Shown here: piece after piece, positions 10,561 through 23,649 of the stretch
How positions within the stretch are numbered: the first letter of the stretch is position 1
Layout: each line of letters begins with the position of its first letter
DNA from: Dryococelus australis
Taxonomy: Eukaryota > Arthropoda > Insecta > Phasmatodea > Phasmatidae
Assembly: GCA_029891345.1 (NCBI GenBank)
Contig: CM057009.1
Location: 92,675,416 to 92,739,415, forward strand
DNA: 64,000 nucleotides
Direction: 5' to 3'
Program-made: the position numbers and the translations under genes
The notes under the pieces: generated by a model
Told to the model about the DNA's origin: nothing
The model's input: the letters and a program-made list of their open reading frames with translations, nothing else
The model's database searches: none

Positions 10561-12226
10561 GTCCCTTAGTAGAAGGTAAATTGATAACCAGTAAGCTAAA
10601 CAAGTGACTGTTTCCCCTGTTTACAGTATTGATAAAGATTGTTGTTGGATTAGTTGACTTGTTTCACTTTGCACAAATGATAATGCTTCTTGTTCTGTAT
10701 GTCGGCCGTTGTTATGCTATATAAAAGCAGCATTAAGGTCCCGTACGTAAAATCCTTGATGTCTGTTTTACGGAGGTTTGCAAAGAAGGTGCTCATAAAC
10801 CATCTTGAAGTTGGGTTCACGTGAGTCGGACATATGTTGCGAACTTAGTCAAAATTCACTTTCTTGGGCAAGTCAAGTGCACATCCCAACCCCCAATCAA
10901 GTAATGTGAAAAGTGAGCGCTTTTACAATAACTGTACATTGGCTGATCTAGGTCTGGCTATTGATGTCATTGCTTCAATTCTCTTTAATCTTATGTCTGA
11001 GAATCAAATGATGGTAAATCATTGTCAAAGTTTATAACATAACCAATTATACTTATTTTCATACAATTATTATAAAAACTTTCATAAACATTTGAATAGT
11101 TTATATCAAACAGTTTGACTCCATTATTTTGCAAGTACGCCATTGGAGAAATTATTGGTAATTGGTAGCGCCTCTTAAAAGCAAACAGAACTCCACATAA
11201 AGACGATAACAAAGTTAAGAGTGTCAGTGGAATATGCATAATTAATTCTTGTTCCAAAAGTAATTATTTTGTATTTTGGTTTTTACTAAAATGGGTAAAT
11301 CGCTTTTCTGCTATCAAGATTTTTGCATGAATTTTCATTTATAGTCGAAATTTTTCAAAATGAATAGTAGCTATATATTAAAATTCATCATAGACAAATA
11401 CCTTATACTGTCAAAAAATATTTGAAGCGGTATTTTTAAAACCAGAAAGAGGATATATTGTAGTACATAACTTTCAGCATGATTAATATTTTGCGAGTTA
11501 ATAATATCTTAGGGCTGATATAAAATATTCGTTAATGAATTAAATAAGGCTTTTCCCTAGAAATATACGGTACTTCACAAACAAATAAATAATTTCGTTT
11601 ACATCGGGTTTTTCAAGTCAAGAAGTAAAAAAAAAAAAAAATTCATTTAATAAAAAACCAAGCTCTTCCTCTCTAAATATTTCTTGTAAACAATGCATAT
11701 TTTCCGAGTTATTGTGATTCACACACCTAGGGCATACATTTAAAGTATATATAGCCACTGTTTCTCTGTATTAACAAAATGCTGTTGGCATTTTCCTATG
11801 GATTTCCATACAGCTCCGTAAAAGGAAAGAGAAGATACCAACTTTGTAATAATCCTGAATATGTTTGATATAACTAATAAATATTTTATACGAGATTGTA
11901 GAGCATGTTATTGGACTGGGTATATTTTCGACTAACTGCGCAGCTTACAATGCCAACGTGGTTGCCTAGTGCGGGGCGGGACGAATAGGGTTTTTTAAAA
12001 TGTCAAATGATTGTGGGCGTATTTCGGCCACTTTCACAATATCGTTTTTAAAAAGAACCACATTGGCCAGGCCACATTTATAGAAAATCGCCTTTTTTTA
12101 TGTAAAAATTTTAATAACCTGACAACCGTGAATAAATGTAGATTTATAGCCTCAACAAAAACAAAAAAAAAACCACAAACTCTTATTAATTTACTCCTAA
12201 TTTCTCTCTTGTAGCACGATTATCCT
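10561..12226. other. AT-rich DNA, no gene recognised
   Basis: Several hundred bases of AT-rich sequence with short A/T runs (for example about 11627-11641). Short open frames here lack any recognisable motif or codon bias. Nothing else is supported. Confidence 0.45.
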
Positions 12227-12241
12227 CTTCAAAGAGCACAA

Positions 12242-12486
12242 GGGGGCCACGGTGGCTGAGCGAGTAGTACGCTCACCTGCCACCAAGGCGAACCGTGTTC
12301 AAACCCCGGTCGGGTCACCGGATTTTCGCAAGTGGGAATCGTGCCGGATGATGCCGTTGGTCGGCGGGTTTTCTCGGGAATATCCCGTTTCCCCTACCCC
12401 TTCATTCCAACGCCGCTCCATATTCACTTCAATCACCCTCATCGGCTCTCAAGACCTCGCTGTTAAGAGCCGCCCAGATCTCTTCG
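12242..12486 (+). mobile_element. tRNA-derived SINE with target-site duplication
   Basis: Head GGGGGCCACGGTGGCTGAGCG contains an A-box-like GTGGCTGAGCGAGTAG and, 40 bases on, a B-box-like GTGTTCAAACCCCGG, the arrangement of an RNA polymerase III promoter in a tRNA-derived SINE. The body continues GGATTTTCGCAAGTGGGAAT ... GGCGGGTTTTCTCGG, shared with the element at 29831-30118. It is flanked by CTTCAAAG(A/G)GCACAA at 12227-12241 and 12487-12501, a 15-bp target duplication with one mismatch. Insertion was therefore by target-primed reverse transcription driven by a LINE elsewhere in the genome. Confidence 0.88.
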
Positions 12487-12501
12487 CTTCAAAGGGCACA
12501 A

Positions 12502-15500
12502 AGTGTTTTGGACAGAAGGGGAGCAGGAATGTGAGTTTTAAGCATAGACCACGAATTCGGAGGTGCAAGGGTAGTAATTAGCGTATTTCGGCGAGCAGTA
12601 GAGTGCGCGCGTGTCACTAATAGCGAGATTGCGCAAAACGTGCATCAGTTAAACACAACTCAACTTAGTGGCCAATTATTGTTAAATGTCTGAATTCAGA
12701 CGAGAAATGTTTCAGATTTGAACGCATGGTCACGTTCATGAGTCTGAAAAAAAAAAAGTTTTCCTCTTTAAAAAAAAAATTGGTTACCGTTAATTATATA
12801 ATGTGAACAAAATACGGTATGCAACAAGTGCAATAATAAGACAATTTTGTGATATTATTGCTACCTAATGTTCGTTATTTGTACCAACAGTATGTTTTGT
12901 TACCTCTTTTTACATTTTCAAATATACATCTAATAAAATTAATGCCATTGAGATTACCTGTTTTAATTGTGTATTCGTTTAGTGTAGGCTAGGTAGTTTT
13001 ATATGCACCTGCTTTCCCTTCTACTCATTAACTTTTAAATACCACACTACGAAGGAAATAAAACTCGTAGTTCAAAGCAAAAATTATAATAATATGCCAG
13101 ATCTCATGTTTTAAGCCTCTCTGAATTTGCAATTTGAAGTGGAAATATCCTGAACACTTAAATTGAAACTGTCACACTCAAAATGTCTGGACCTTGTCCA
13201 ATGCATATGCTTAAAAAAAATGAGAACCAAAGTATAACCTGCATAATAAAAACATAAGCCCTATAATTTTTCATAATGCATATCCACTTATGTAATCTAT
13301 CAAACAATGTCATCTGCTTACACGAAGATACAAGAATATTTATTAAGATATTAAATTGAGAAATTTTACTCACGCAATTAGTTGAGCGATATTTCCCAAC
13401 CTTGGTAAGCCTAAAAAGGAATTGATAGAGTAAAACTCTACGAACAAGATTCAGTGACCAGAGTGCATTTCGACGAGCACTTGATATATTATAATGGTAC
13501 TGTTCTACAACGTATGTTGCGAGATCACCAGCCTGACACTGCAATCACGTAGTCTGACACTACAGACTGGATGGAAAAAATGGTCGATAGCAGAATACTT
13601 TTTAGCAGTTTTTATTACCTTCAAGAAACTTTAAATTTTTAAAAGAAAAACAATGATCTCGAAAAATGTAAGTTGATGGGCACAACTGACTTTTCCGAAG
13701 TGGTTACATAAACGTATCAAACCACTACGTGCTTAAGATTAAAAAAAAAAAAGTAAGCTCTGCAAACCACGCTAAAAATTAATAATATCTTATTACACTA
13801 AGTAAGAAGGCAAAAGTAAATTTAAAGGATAATTTCCCGAGGAAATCATGGAAGACTAGTGCTCTCCTTCCGGAAACACAAATGCACGCTTAGTACCTTG
13901 TGTTTAGAGATCTGTATCACGCACTGGATCTAGTGTGGGTAAATGAATTTCCATCAAGGCCAGTGTTTAAAGTATTGTCCTATAACACCGTTTGAATTTT
14001 ATGTGAATATAAATGCAGAGAACTAAGCTCTAAGATTAACTACTAAGTTGTTATCATATGACCGATATTGCTTATTTTCATGAAAGTAATTTCGTACCAT
14101 AATTCCTGGTATTTCATTGACCTATATTATTCTTCGTGAATGCTAAAAAATGGCAGATAATGTTGCTGACGAGTTGTATTAGGAACTGGAAACTGTAATG
14201 AGCATAAAATATAATGCGTTGATGGATTCCAACAGACAACCTATTCCTACTACCTGTCTCTATTTATATGTGAACGGATTTTTTTTCCTATGCTTGTGAA
14301 CATATGCTACCGACATCTGATACCGTTTTTGGATTACCAGTTATTCGTAATACTACTAGTTGAGTAATTTCAAAAGCACTTAAGGTATGTTTATATTAAC
14401 ACAAAACTGGAACAGTTGTGTCGAATAACAGTGTGATATCGTTCATATGTTGATAACTTTACGTTCTATTTTAGATAATAAGATCCATGAAAGCAGGTGT
14501 TAGTTACTTGTGAACTACGGCCAATGAACACAAACATATTTCGTGTAATATCTTTGGTTCTGCGAAGGAAATTTGTGCGTAACCTCCATTTTAAATAAAG
14601 CGTATGTTCCATTTGTGAAGCTGGAAAAGAATGTTTACTAATCATTCCGTCCCAAACAAAAGTGGATTTGTGACCTACCTACGTTTTTTCGGAAAGAATT
14701 ATCATCGATCCGATAACTGTCTGAGTTTCTTCTCAAGTGCCCTAGCAATAAGCAAATTTATACTAAGTTCAGTTACTGATAGACGTATTTCGGCAGGGCC
14801 AAGAAACTTTTTTCACTGCCTTTGGTTCATAGTTGTAGAATATTATTTTAAGGAAACACTTCTTACATTTGAAAGGCCTCAAAAAATATCTCCTTCCAGG
14901 CAATGTACTTTATAATGTGTTATAATTGGAATTTTGATTTTAAAACACAGTGCTATGACATATTCCTTGTAATTTGTGTATTCATACATACTTGTTTAAT
15001 CGTTGCAGAGAATAATTAGAAAATATAATAACAGATTTATATAGTGAAATTTTAAAAAATATGAACAGCGATATATATATATAATTATAAGCAGCGATGT
15101 TATGAGAAATAGAAGACCCAGACAGGATTCGGATCGGAGAACTTACATGCCTACACAATTATTACAAAATCACGTTTTTATAGGAAATAACACTAAATCA
15201 TTACACTCTAAATCATAGTTAAAATAAAATTATTTGCATGCTTAAACCGATAGCGCAGGAAACTATACTAATTTCCTTCAGATAAAGACGAATTTCTGTA
15301 TTTGAATTCACCTGCCGTACAAATATTTTTTTGATTTAACTACTAGTCTCACCATACACGAAGTAAAAAGAGAAAAGCTGTGTTAAAAAAATGCAAATAG
15401 CTAGTACTGACTTACGGTAAAATCATTTCAATTATAAACCTCACGGAATACAAAATATGTGTTTCTCAAATTACGCCTAATAAGATGATTGCGACTTAAA

Positions 15501-18500
15501 AGTTCTTTGTGAACTGGAGATTAATTTAATCCATCCACACTATTTTTCGTTTTATCCTGTCTAAAGTTTTGTGGAATCCGATTCGGTTTCCTATTCAACG
15601 AGCTGTCCTTTGCGAATTTTGCTGGCGATAGTAATAAATTTGGTGGACTAAATAGATGATATCTAACCATTTCTGACAAAGCTTATTAAACACTATGTAA
15701 TATAAAATGTTGTAAAAATTAAATAACTTTTTATTAAGTGCGAAATAATAAGTCCAGAGCGATTTGAGAACTTTTGGAGCTCCATAAGATAAGCAAATGC
15801 TGTAAAAGTATAACATTCAAGTGTAGGCTGTGTTAAAATAAATGACAAGAATTTCATTTCACTTCTTAAAAGCAAAATACTAAAACTAGTTGGATTGAAA
15901 GTGGTTAATGTGTGTTCGAGATATTCCTCCTGAACTATTCAAAACTTGGCTATAGTAACAATAGTTATACAACGATTTGATCATGATAACTCATAAGTTT
16001 TTACTGAACTCTAGATAGCAATGAAGGTTAGCGTAATTCTGTGCATTCATTTCTGATAGGGCTAAAGAAACAATACTCCAAGTTAATCATTCAATCTCTA
16101 CATTTAAGTTTACCGACATTTTGTATTCACCACTGAAATTACCAAACTATAAATGCAGGCACACATAAGTAATTTTAAGAACTGAAGTAGCAGATAGATT
16201 AGAAGCTACAAAATTGTTGGTGTCCACTTGATGCAATATTTTATTGTCAGAGGATCGAAGGTATGCCGAAGTGGTGTGCGCACATGAACAATAAAGCTAA
16301 TCACGCAAATAATATATTAATTTTACAAATAGAAGCGATGCAATTTAAAAAAAAAAAAACATGTATACCTTGCAAGTTCTTAAACACTTCTCTCTTGTTC
16401 CCACTCTAAGAAATAATCTGTATAAATACGATTTTCATACCATTTTAATCAATAGAAAGTACTTTGAACAGTTGTGTTTAAATGGCGGGAACGTATGACA
16501 TATACATTACGTTTTTAATTATAATTATGTTTAAAGGATAAGTTTAAATATCTTACAGTGATTTGCAACCGAAAAAAAAACTTTTCATGGCTATTTAATG
16601 ATACAGGCTAAAAGTATGATATAAAATTTAATATTATTTCAACACATATAGTGTTATGATAAACTGAATGCTATTAGAATGTTCTCTAATTCATGAAAAA
16701 TAAAAGCAAATTAATGTACCATTGTTTGAAATAAATATATTATTGTTCAAATACCTCATGGTTGCTGCTATTTAAGCACATTCCATTGTATTTTTTTTTT
16801 AAATAAAACAATTACTATTAGGTAAATTAACACTTAAATAGAAATTTTTTATGAAGACTTTTTTGTTTATTTCGACTTTGTTAATCTCTCTATTCGTGAT
16901 AAAAATCATATATGACTAGAAATACAGTGCATGTATATCATGAATGTAAAAAAAATATATGGTAGGCCAAACATGTTTTTACAGCACTAGATTTCTTACA
17001 ATCATTATTGTAGGCAATGTATTATGACTATAGCGTACAGAGGTTCATTAGATTTCTCTTTCATTACACTACTTACATCCCATTATACAAGAAAATCGGA
17101 AGTTTTATTTTTCCTTTAATTTAATACTTGTCACAAATATAAATTACAGCATTTGAATATTACCTCATTACATATAAAAATAAATAAATCTAAACTAAAC
17201 TATGAATTTGTTACTTTTGAGTGATGATACAGTCGTGAATGAGTTGTGAAATGAACAGAATAAATACATTTTAATATAAATATAACATAACAAAAAGTCA
17301 TTAAATGCTACCAGTAAAGGTAAGACAGCAAGCAAACAGACATTTCATTGTTTTAGCTAAATGGAAAAAAGTCAGTCTATACAATCTTATAAAATGTTTA
17401 CTCTATTAACTTATTTATTTCAAGTTTTTCAACTTAGTTTAAAATAATTCACTACACAATTTTTAGAATGAATAATTGCAAACCAGATGGGGAGTGTTTC
17501 TAAAATGAACTAAGACTTTTATAACTCTGAATCTAATATCTTGTTATGAATGTGGAACAGTGAAAAAGAAAAAGGGACACGATAGGTTTAAAGAAACTAT
17601 TCACAGGAACGTGAATATCGATGCTCTGAAATCACATTCTGTGACAGAAAATAAAAACAAAGTAATTAATAATGTTAGATCTACTCAAAATCTTCAAAAT
17701 ATGAGTGTCTGATTTATTAATGCTCCAGTATCTTTCCTCAATTTTTAAAGCAGCAGCATTACACAAAATATCACTGCTCCAAATTCTCACAACTCTCCTA
17801 AATGGGGATTTACAGTATAGGTACAGTGTCAATATCACTGCCCTTTGTTATTTTCCTTCACTTTTCGTGGAACGTTTGCACAATGTAAATGTCTGATAAC
17901 TACTACACGTTTCACAATTAAAAATAATGTTTGATTATGCAGCGATCTCACTATAATCATACAATAAATTACTACAAAACACTTCAAAACTTCCATTCAA
18001 GTAAGTAAATGAGTAACACATATAATTAAGAACATTCAGTTGAATAATTGAAAAAGTAAGGTGTACACAAGCAGTTTAATTCGCCAAAAGAAATGTGTTT
18101 AATAGCCTATGTTTCCCTTGTATGACGAGATTTGAATAAGAATTCGAAGCACTCAGCCCTTCCTATTTTATCCGTACTACAGAGTTTTCGCATAAGTATT
18201 AAAAGCCAATACCCAGTGAAATACCTCAGTGTACAAACAATTTGCAAGAATGATTCATTGTTATCTTGGCATTCAAAACTTTATATCACAGAATAGCCAT
18301 ATGTTTTATAAATAACATTCATCGCTTAGTTGTTAACATTAACTATGCGTGAAAGAGTTTCATACTGAAACACCAGTACATAAAAAACTTCTTACTTTAA
18401 TTGAAAGACTAGAGTCATCTTTCACTTTTGAAATTAATACTCATAACTAAGTAATATTTGGTAGTTGAATAGTCCCCAGAAAGTAAAACAGTTATCTCAG

Positions 18501-18667
18501 TTTACATTCCCACATATCAATCAATTTTGAAAGTTGCCACTTTGATCAATGCATTCCCTACTAAATCAAACGTTCTTTATAAATGCATAACATCTGTCTC
18601 TACAAATACATTGAGTATTTGACTTAAAAACACATCGATGTATGTCTTACGTGTTTCCATTTTACAT
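12502..18667. other. AT-rich 3' flank, includes probable 3' UTR of dyl
   Basis: Very AT-rich, no convincing exon. The part next to 18667 must carry the 3' UTR of the minus-strand ZP gene. The nearest AATAAA on the minus strand that I found is at 17718-17713; ATTAAA-type variants occur closer to the stop (near 18396 and 18076). Which is used cannot be told from sequence alone. The sharp lack of repeated elements compared with the rest of the window suggests older or more constrained DNA, but that is inference. Confidence 0.4.
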
Positions 18668-20235
18668 TCAATTAGCAACTTTTACAAAATCGGTATTGTC
18701 ATAACCTTGAACAAATGTTGTCGCACCTTTCCGATCAATGGCCCGTACTCTTACGAACAAAAATGCAGCTACGAGGCATGCAATAACCAAAACTAAAAGG
18801 AGCATCACCAGACCGCCAACAAAACTTGGAACGGACATGCAGATACTCTCAGTATCTGGCGATGCTGAGGCAGACTGTATTACTACAGTTTCATTATTCG
18901 CTGCTCCATTCAATGCGAAGTTAACATCTCCTGGAGCGACAACTTGAATTATCCTACTTGTGTTGACATCAGTCATTTCTTGAGCTTCTCTCTTATATAC
19001 TTTAGTGACGACAACCGTCGGTGCACTTCTCCTACGGCGGGCACCATGGAATTCTATTTCCACAGACCTTGGCCTTCCCCCCAGGGTGGCTAGATTCCCA
19101 TCGATCTCATCAATGACTCCACCTTTCCTCTTAACAGTGGTGTACGCAGCCTGCTGTCCAGGCAGAGGAGGAGGAGGCAATTGAATGTTGTTGTTGTTGT
19201 TGCTGCTACCAAGGCCTCCATTTTGGTGGGACGACTGAGAAACAGGGGCGGGTGGAGGCGCAGAAGATGAGTTCGGTGGATTAGAGGTAGATGAGCTTTG
19301 CTGTACCTGAGAAGATGGGGGCGGGACGATATCAGCTTTGTTTTCAGAGAATGCTCCAGTAGGACCTGTGGGGTGCCTCGGGTCAGGGAAAGCAGGCAAG
19401 CCATATTCAGAAAGTGGAGGAGGTCCGTACTCAGAATGCAAACTGTTTCCTCCAGTTGGAGGAGGCGGTCCATATTCTCCAACTAATCCGTTGCCGTGAG
19501 GACCTCCGAGGGCAGGAAGTCCGTACTCTCCGCCCAAACCACCGCACTTCGGATTCGGGCAGCGATGTCTACATACTTGGATAACACACTGGAAGTGAAC
19601 GTTCATAGAGTCAGGGAACTTGAAAGCCTGGAAATAGGCATACGATACTACAGATGCTGATGGCCCAAAATGCTTGATCTTCTGGAATTTGCTCATAATT
19701 TTGGGCCTCACCACACATCCGTACTGATCGACGAGTTGTATTGGTGCTCGTTTACCATCATGGGCAACGCAATTCCTGACCAACATATCAAACTTGCTTT
19801 CATCATCTTTTATTGCAAGTACCATCGTCATAGTCTGGCCAATTTTAACGATTCCAGAAACTTCGGATGCCCATGGACCTTTTCCAACTTGTATTTGCAT
19901 CCAACACTGCAGGTTGTCGCCAAGGAAGTTTGCTGTAACAGCATGAAGCATATCGACTTGGAAAGGCCTGAATGTTACAGCTTTCTCGTAGAAGTCGTAC
20001 CAAGTGCATCGCAATTTCCTCGCTTGATCCCATACTTCTTGCACGTAGGGGTCATACTGAATAATGATGGTATTTTCAACATAGCTTCCACTTGGCGTGG
20101 GACTGCCACCATAGCCATCGGCATTGTGATTCGCCGAGGATGACATGCCACAGCTATTAAGGAATATTTCAAAAGTAGCGCTGAGATGACCAGTTCCGGG
20201 TTTCAAGTGAACACAGTGAGGGTCACTGTAGAATC
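18668..20235 (-). CDS. dyl: Dusky-like ZP protein, coding exon 3 (ZP domain to C-terminus)
   Basis: Last coding exon, residues 112-633 of the spliced 633-residue protein. Acceptor TTGTGTGTTCGCAG precedes 20235; the exon starts in phase 1 and completes Gly112, giving YGMIFSKG|FYSDPHC. It holds most of the ZP domain (about residues 85-342), with conserved Cys at 119, 140, 188, 222, 267, 285, 328, 333, 337 and 342, and the family blocks VWDQARKLRCTWYDFYEKAV, GKGPWASEVSGIVKIGQTMT and RNCVAHDGKRAPIQLVDQ. Then come four (G/S)EYG(L/P)P repeats (about 347-392), a Ser/Pro/Asn-rich linker, a furin-type RRRR at 511-514, a transmembrane segment at about 583-606 and a 27-residue cytoplasmic tail; stop TGA at 18670-18668. 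In Drosophila, proteins of this family anchor cuticle to the apical membrane and shape trichomes, bristles and wing hairs. Family assignment is firm; dyl rather than dusky or miniature is my judgement. Confidence 0.93.
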
Positions 20236-21882
20236 CTGCGAACACACAATAATTGCGATATTGTAGATATGATGAATAGCAGCTCTTACATTATACATTG
20301 GTTTTTTATTTTAGAAAATTTTTTATGAAAGAAAAAGTTACGGTATAATTAAAGTTACTATAGGATCTTACATTTTAATATATTAGGACAATTAATCTTT
20401 AAAAATAATTTATAAATTTACTGACTAGCCAACAATTTTATCTATATATTTCTTGTAATCACTCTCATAATGTGTGAATATGCTGCGAACAGTCACTCAT
20501 ATTTTGTCTTACATTATTAAACTTCCACATAAATGTTTGTGTCTTTATAACTATCGGATTTTAACTTTTGTAAAATAAGATACCCACTTATCAATTACTT
20601 TTAGGAACTTCACTATGCATTTAACTATTTCCTGGCCAAATGTAGGAAAGCTATCATGGAAATATGGGGAAACAATCTATGAAAATTTTTTACTGTATAT
20701 ATCTGGGTATAGACTGCTACTATTATTGCCAGAAAAAGGTTTAATATTATAGCGACATGTGTCCTCTTTTCAGGCAAGTTTTCCCCCTTATAGCAAACAT
20801 TTTCAGTACACAGCGCAATGTGTTCACATGCATGGTCAAATTTAAATAGCCTCATTTTTATTTAAAGTAATATGAATATTCGAAACAAGTCTAAGGCTAT
20901 ATTCGGCACTGTGAAAATAAAAACCATTATTCCCATCCCATTATATGATTTTCTGGGTTTCTTATTTAATAGGTATTTCACGATAAGAAAGTTTCGTTAT
21001 ATTCATGAAAGAAAATGGGAATCTTCAGTTTTATCCTATTTATACTTTGAGTCATTCCGCCTGAATAGCATTTGAGAACCAAATCTGACACAAATTTATG
21101 ATGTCAGTGCACATAAATAGCTATATCTGATGCCTGCAAAAGTTTATTTGGTGAGTTAATTTGCATGTTATTAGGAAATTCTGCCATTAACACCAACAAA
21201 GCTCAAATGGTTTTTCTAGAAGTAATAATGTGCATCCAGATCTAGGCAAGTAATTTAAATGAATTAATCATCCTACAGTTTTTCTCTAGTACCGTTAATA
21301 AAATCCTGTAATAGAAACATATTTTGTATTTTAATAGTCACTTTTAGTATTTTGTTAATACTAGCTTGTTGTCGTTGTTGATGTCTACATTAGTCTGAAT
21401 CATAATCTTATACATGTTGTTAACCTTAACAGTATTAAAATACCTCATTTTCCTGCCTGATAAAAAATACGATAAATACTAGCTCTGTTAATGTTATTTT
21501 CAACTCAGGCTCAGGTAAGAGCTCCAAATTACAAACAGTAAGTGGTGTCTTAACCGCTATAATATTACGCGATAATTTGACTGCTTTCCAGAAAACGTCG
21601 TTTTGGTGTACGCCAAGCTTTGAATGCTTAACGGCTAGAGAACCTGGCAAACAAAAAACGCATTGACTAGCTCGGACGCACAGCCCAGTATTCAAAGCCG
21701 AACATTCTCACTAGCAGCGTGATAGCCGATCTGAGATGGTAAGTGCCCACTTGTGAAAAGTTCGAGTCGGTCGTGGAACGAGTCACCCATGATGTGATTC
21801 GGAACTGAGCATCGAATTGGTATTTATATGGGGTGTGGGCTGGCATGACAAAGTCTTATTTCAAAGTTGTTACTTCAACATA
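20236..21882 (-). other. 3' part of dyl intron 2, no further feature
   Basis: The intron runs from GTAGCT at 24070-24065 to CAG at 20238-20236 (3,835 bp). This part is AT-rich with no exon-like frame. A tRNA-like fragment with a B-box-like AGTTCGAGTCGG lies at about 21760-21770 and may be a decayed SINE end. Confidence 0.5.
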
Positions 21883-22078
21883 CCATGTTGTGACGCCGAA
21901 ATCATTGAAATGCTAACGGATATACTTCTTTCAAAATTTGTGCTAAAACTATACCTATTGGTGCATTTAACTTGAAAGGTGTAGAAATCTTATTTTATAT
22001 AAACACTATAGCAATCGACGTGCATTTGATACGTAAACAAACGACGGTATCGTCAATGTTTTGGGCGTCACAACATGG
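21883..22078. mobile_element. Small MITE with inverted ends
   Basis: Left end CCATGTTGTGACGCCGAAAT and right end GGGCGTCACAACATGG are inverted complements over about 16 bases, with weaker pairing further in (ATCATTGA against TCAATGTT). About 196 bp, no coding capacity. No clear target duplication was seen. It lies inside dyl intron 2. Confidence 0.65.
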
Positions 22079-22431
22079 CGTTGGTCACTAACTGAATCTT
22101 CAGCTGTGTCACAGAAAGCAATTTACTTATTATTCTCAACATCACACTTATAACCAGAACTCGTTAACTTCAACCATTTCATGAATAATTATGTTACATG
22201 AGTGACCAGGTACTAATATAGTCCATTACTAGAAAATATAGTATTTTGCGAATTTTTAAGATATTCCTAAAATAAATACAGAAACAAATATGAATAGGGA
22301 AACAAAATCTTTTGCATGCCTCCAGAGTTTGTAGGTATGATTGTATAAAAATAATTTCAGCCTCTTTAACAAAACACAGACTTTTAGGATGAACTAAAGT
22401 AAAGGGCCCATAGTATATTTAAATCCAAGCT

Positions 22432-22464
22432 CTATATATATATATGTATATATATACACACACA
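22432..22464. repeat. TA/CA microsatellite
   Basis: Alternating TATATA, interrupted by TG, passing into CACACA. Simple repeat in the dyl intron. Confidence 0.8.
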
Positions 22465-22596
22465 TGAGACCCAGCTCTGAGGTTTTCATTTATTCGGAGG
22501 TTTCTTGCGATCTAAGTTCCTACATAAAAAATTATCAAGGATATTTATAACTGCTGAGGATAGAGTGAGAAGATCATATTGATAAAATATGTAATG

Positions 22597-23649
22597 GTAG
22601 GAAAAACAACTTTTATAAAAACAACTTCAACAGTAGTAAGATTTATAAACTGTATGTGTAGAGATGTTTTCTTCTTTTTTTCTACCTAGGTTACAAAAAC
22701 ATTTTCTTTTATCATTTTGGGTTAAAGGAATAAACTGTTTTTCGTTTGCAATGTGTTAAAATTGTATGAAAGGATTGTCTGGAACCAATGAGGGACGTGA
22801 ATAAAGCGAGGAATGGACCATACCGTGCTGGAGATGGAGGCGGCTACCTTTGGATGTTAGGTTGGTAGGGCATAACGCCATGTCGACAGTGATGTCATGA
22901 GAGATGGAGCACTTTGCTCAGAGGAGCAGGGACGGGCAAGGCGTGCATGAAGCAACCATCACAGCATTCGCCTGCAGTAGTTTCGAGAATGTTTGCTGCA
23001 TATCGATCGTTTCTCTGACCGACGTTTCACCGTACACTTTGCACGAGACATCTTCACTGTCCTTCAAAACTAGGCCGGAAGCCAGAAACTGGAGGATGCA
23101 TTTGCATGATAAGCCCAAAAGGCCTTGTCTGTAATTGGCTAGCCTCCTTCAGTTTCTGGCTTCCAGTATAGATTGAAGGACACTGAAGATGCCTCGTGCA
23201 AAGCGTACGGCGAAACGTCGGTCAGAGAAACGATCGATATGCGGCAAATATTCCCGAAACCACTTCAAGCGAATGCTGTGATGGTTGCTTCATGCACTCC
23301 TTGCCCGCCCCTGCTCCTCTGAGCAAAGTGCTCCATCTCTCATGATCTCGCTGTCGACATGGCGTTATGCCCTACCCACCTAACATCCGAAGGTAGCCGC
23401 CCCCATCTCCAGCAATGTATGACCCATTCCTTGCCTTTATTCACGTCCCTCATTGGCTTCAGACACTCCGCTCATACAATTTTAACACATTTCGCAAGCG
23501 AAAACCCTTTTATTCCTTTATTCCAAAATTATAACAGAAAGTATTTTTTGGCTCCATGTTGGGGGGGGGGGGGATCACCATACAGAAATACAGTGTGACT
23601 TTTACGACAAGCGTAAAAGTTGTCTTTATAAAAGTTATTTTTCCTACCA
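22597..23649. mobile_element. Large palindromic foldback element in dyl intron 2
   Basis: About 22690-23110 is the inverted complement of about 23140-23550, with a centre near 23110-23140. Matched pieces include CACTTTGCTCAGAGGAGCAGG against CCTGCTCCTCTGAGCAAAGTG, GCATAACGCCATGTCGACAG against CTGTCGACATGGCGTTATGC, ATATCGATCGTTTCTCTGACCG against its complement, and GAAGCCAGAAACTG against CAGTTTCTGGCTTC. Arms are about 400 bp each and look 85 percent or more identical. Outside them GGTAGGAAAAACAACTTTTA (22597) pairs with TAAAAGTTATTTTTCCTACC near 23630. It has no transposase, so it is non-autonomous. A G-run lies at 23561-23573. Confidence 0.85.

Noticed and set aside
13158..13544. Open frame of 128 codons on the minus strand downstream of dyl
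   Set aside because: AT-rich composition, no motif, no splice context; consistent with chance.
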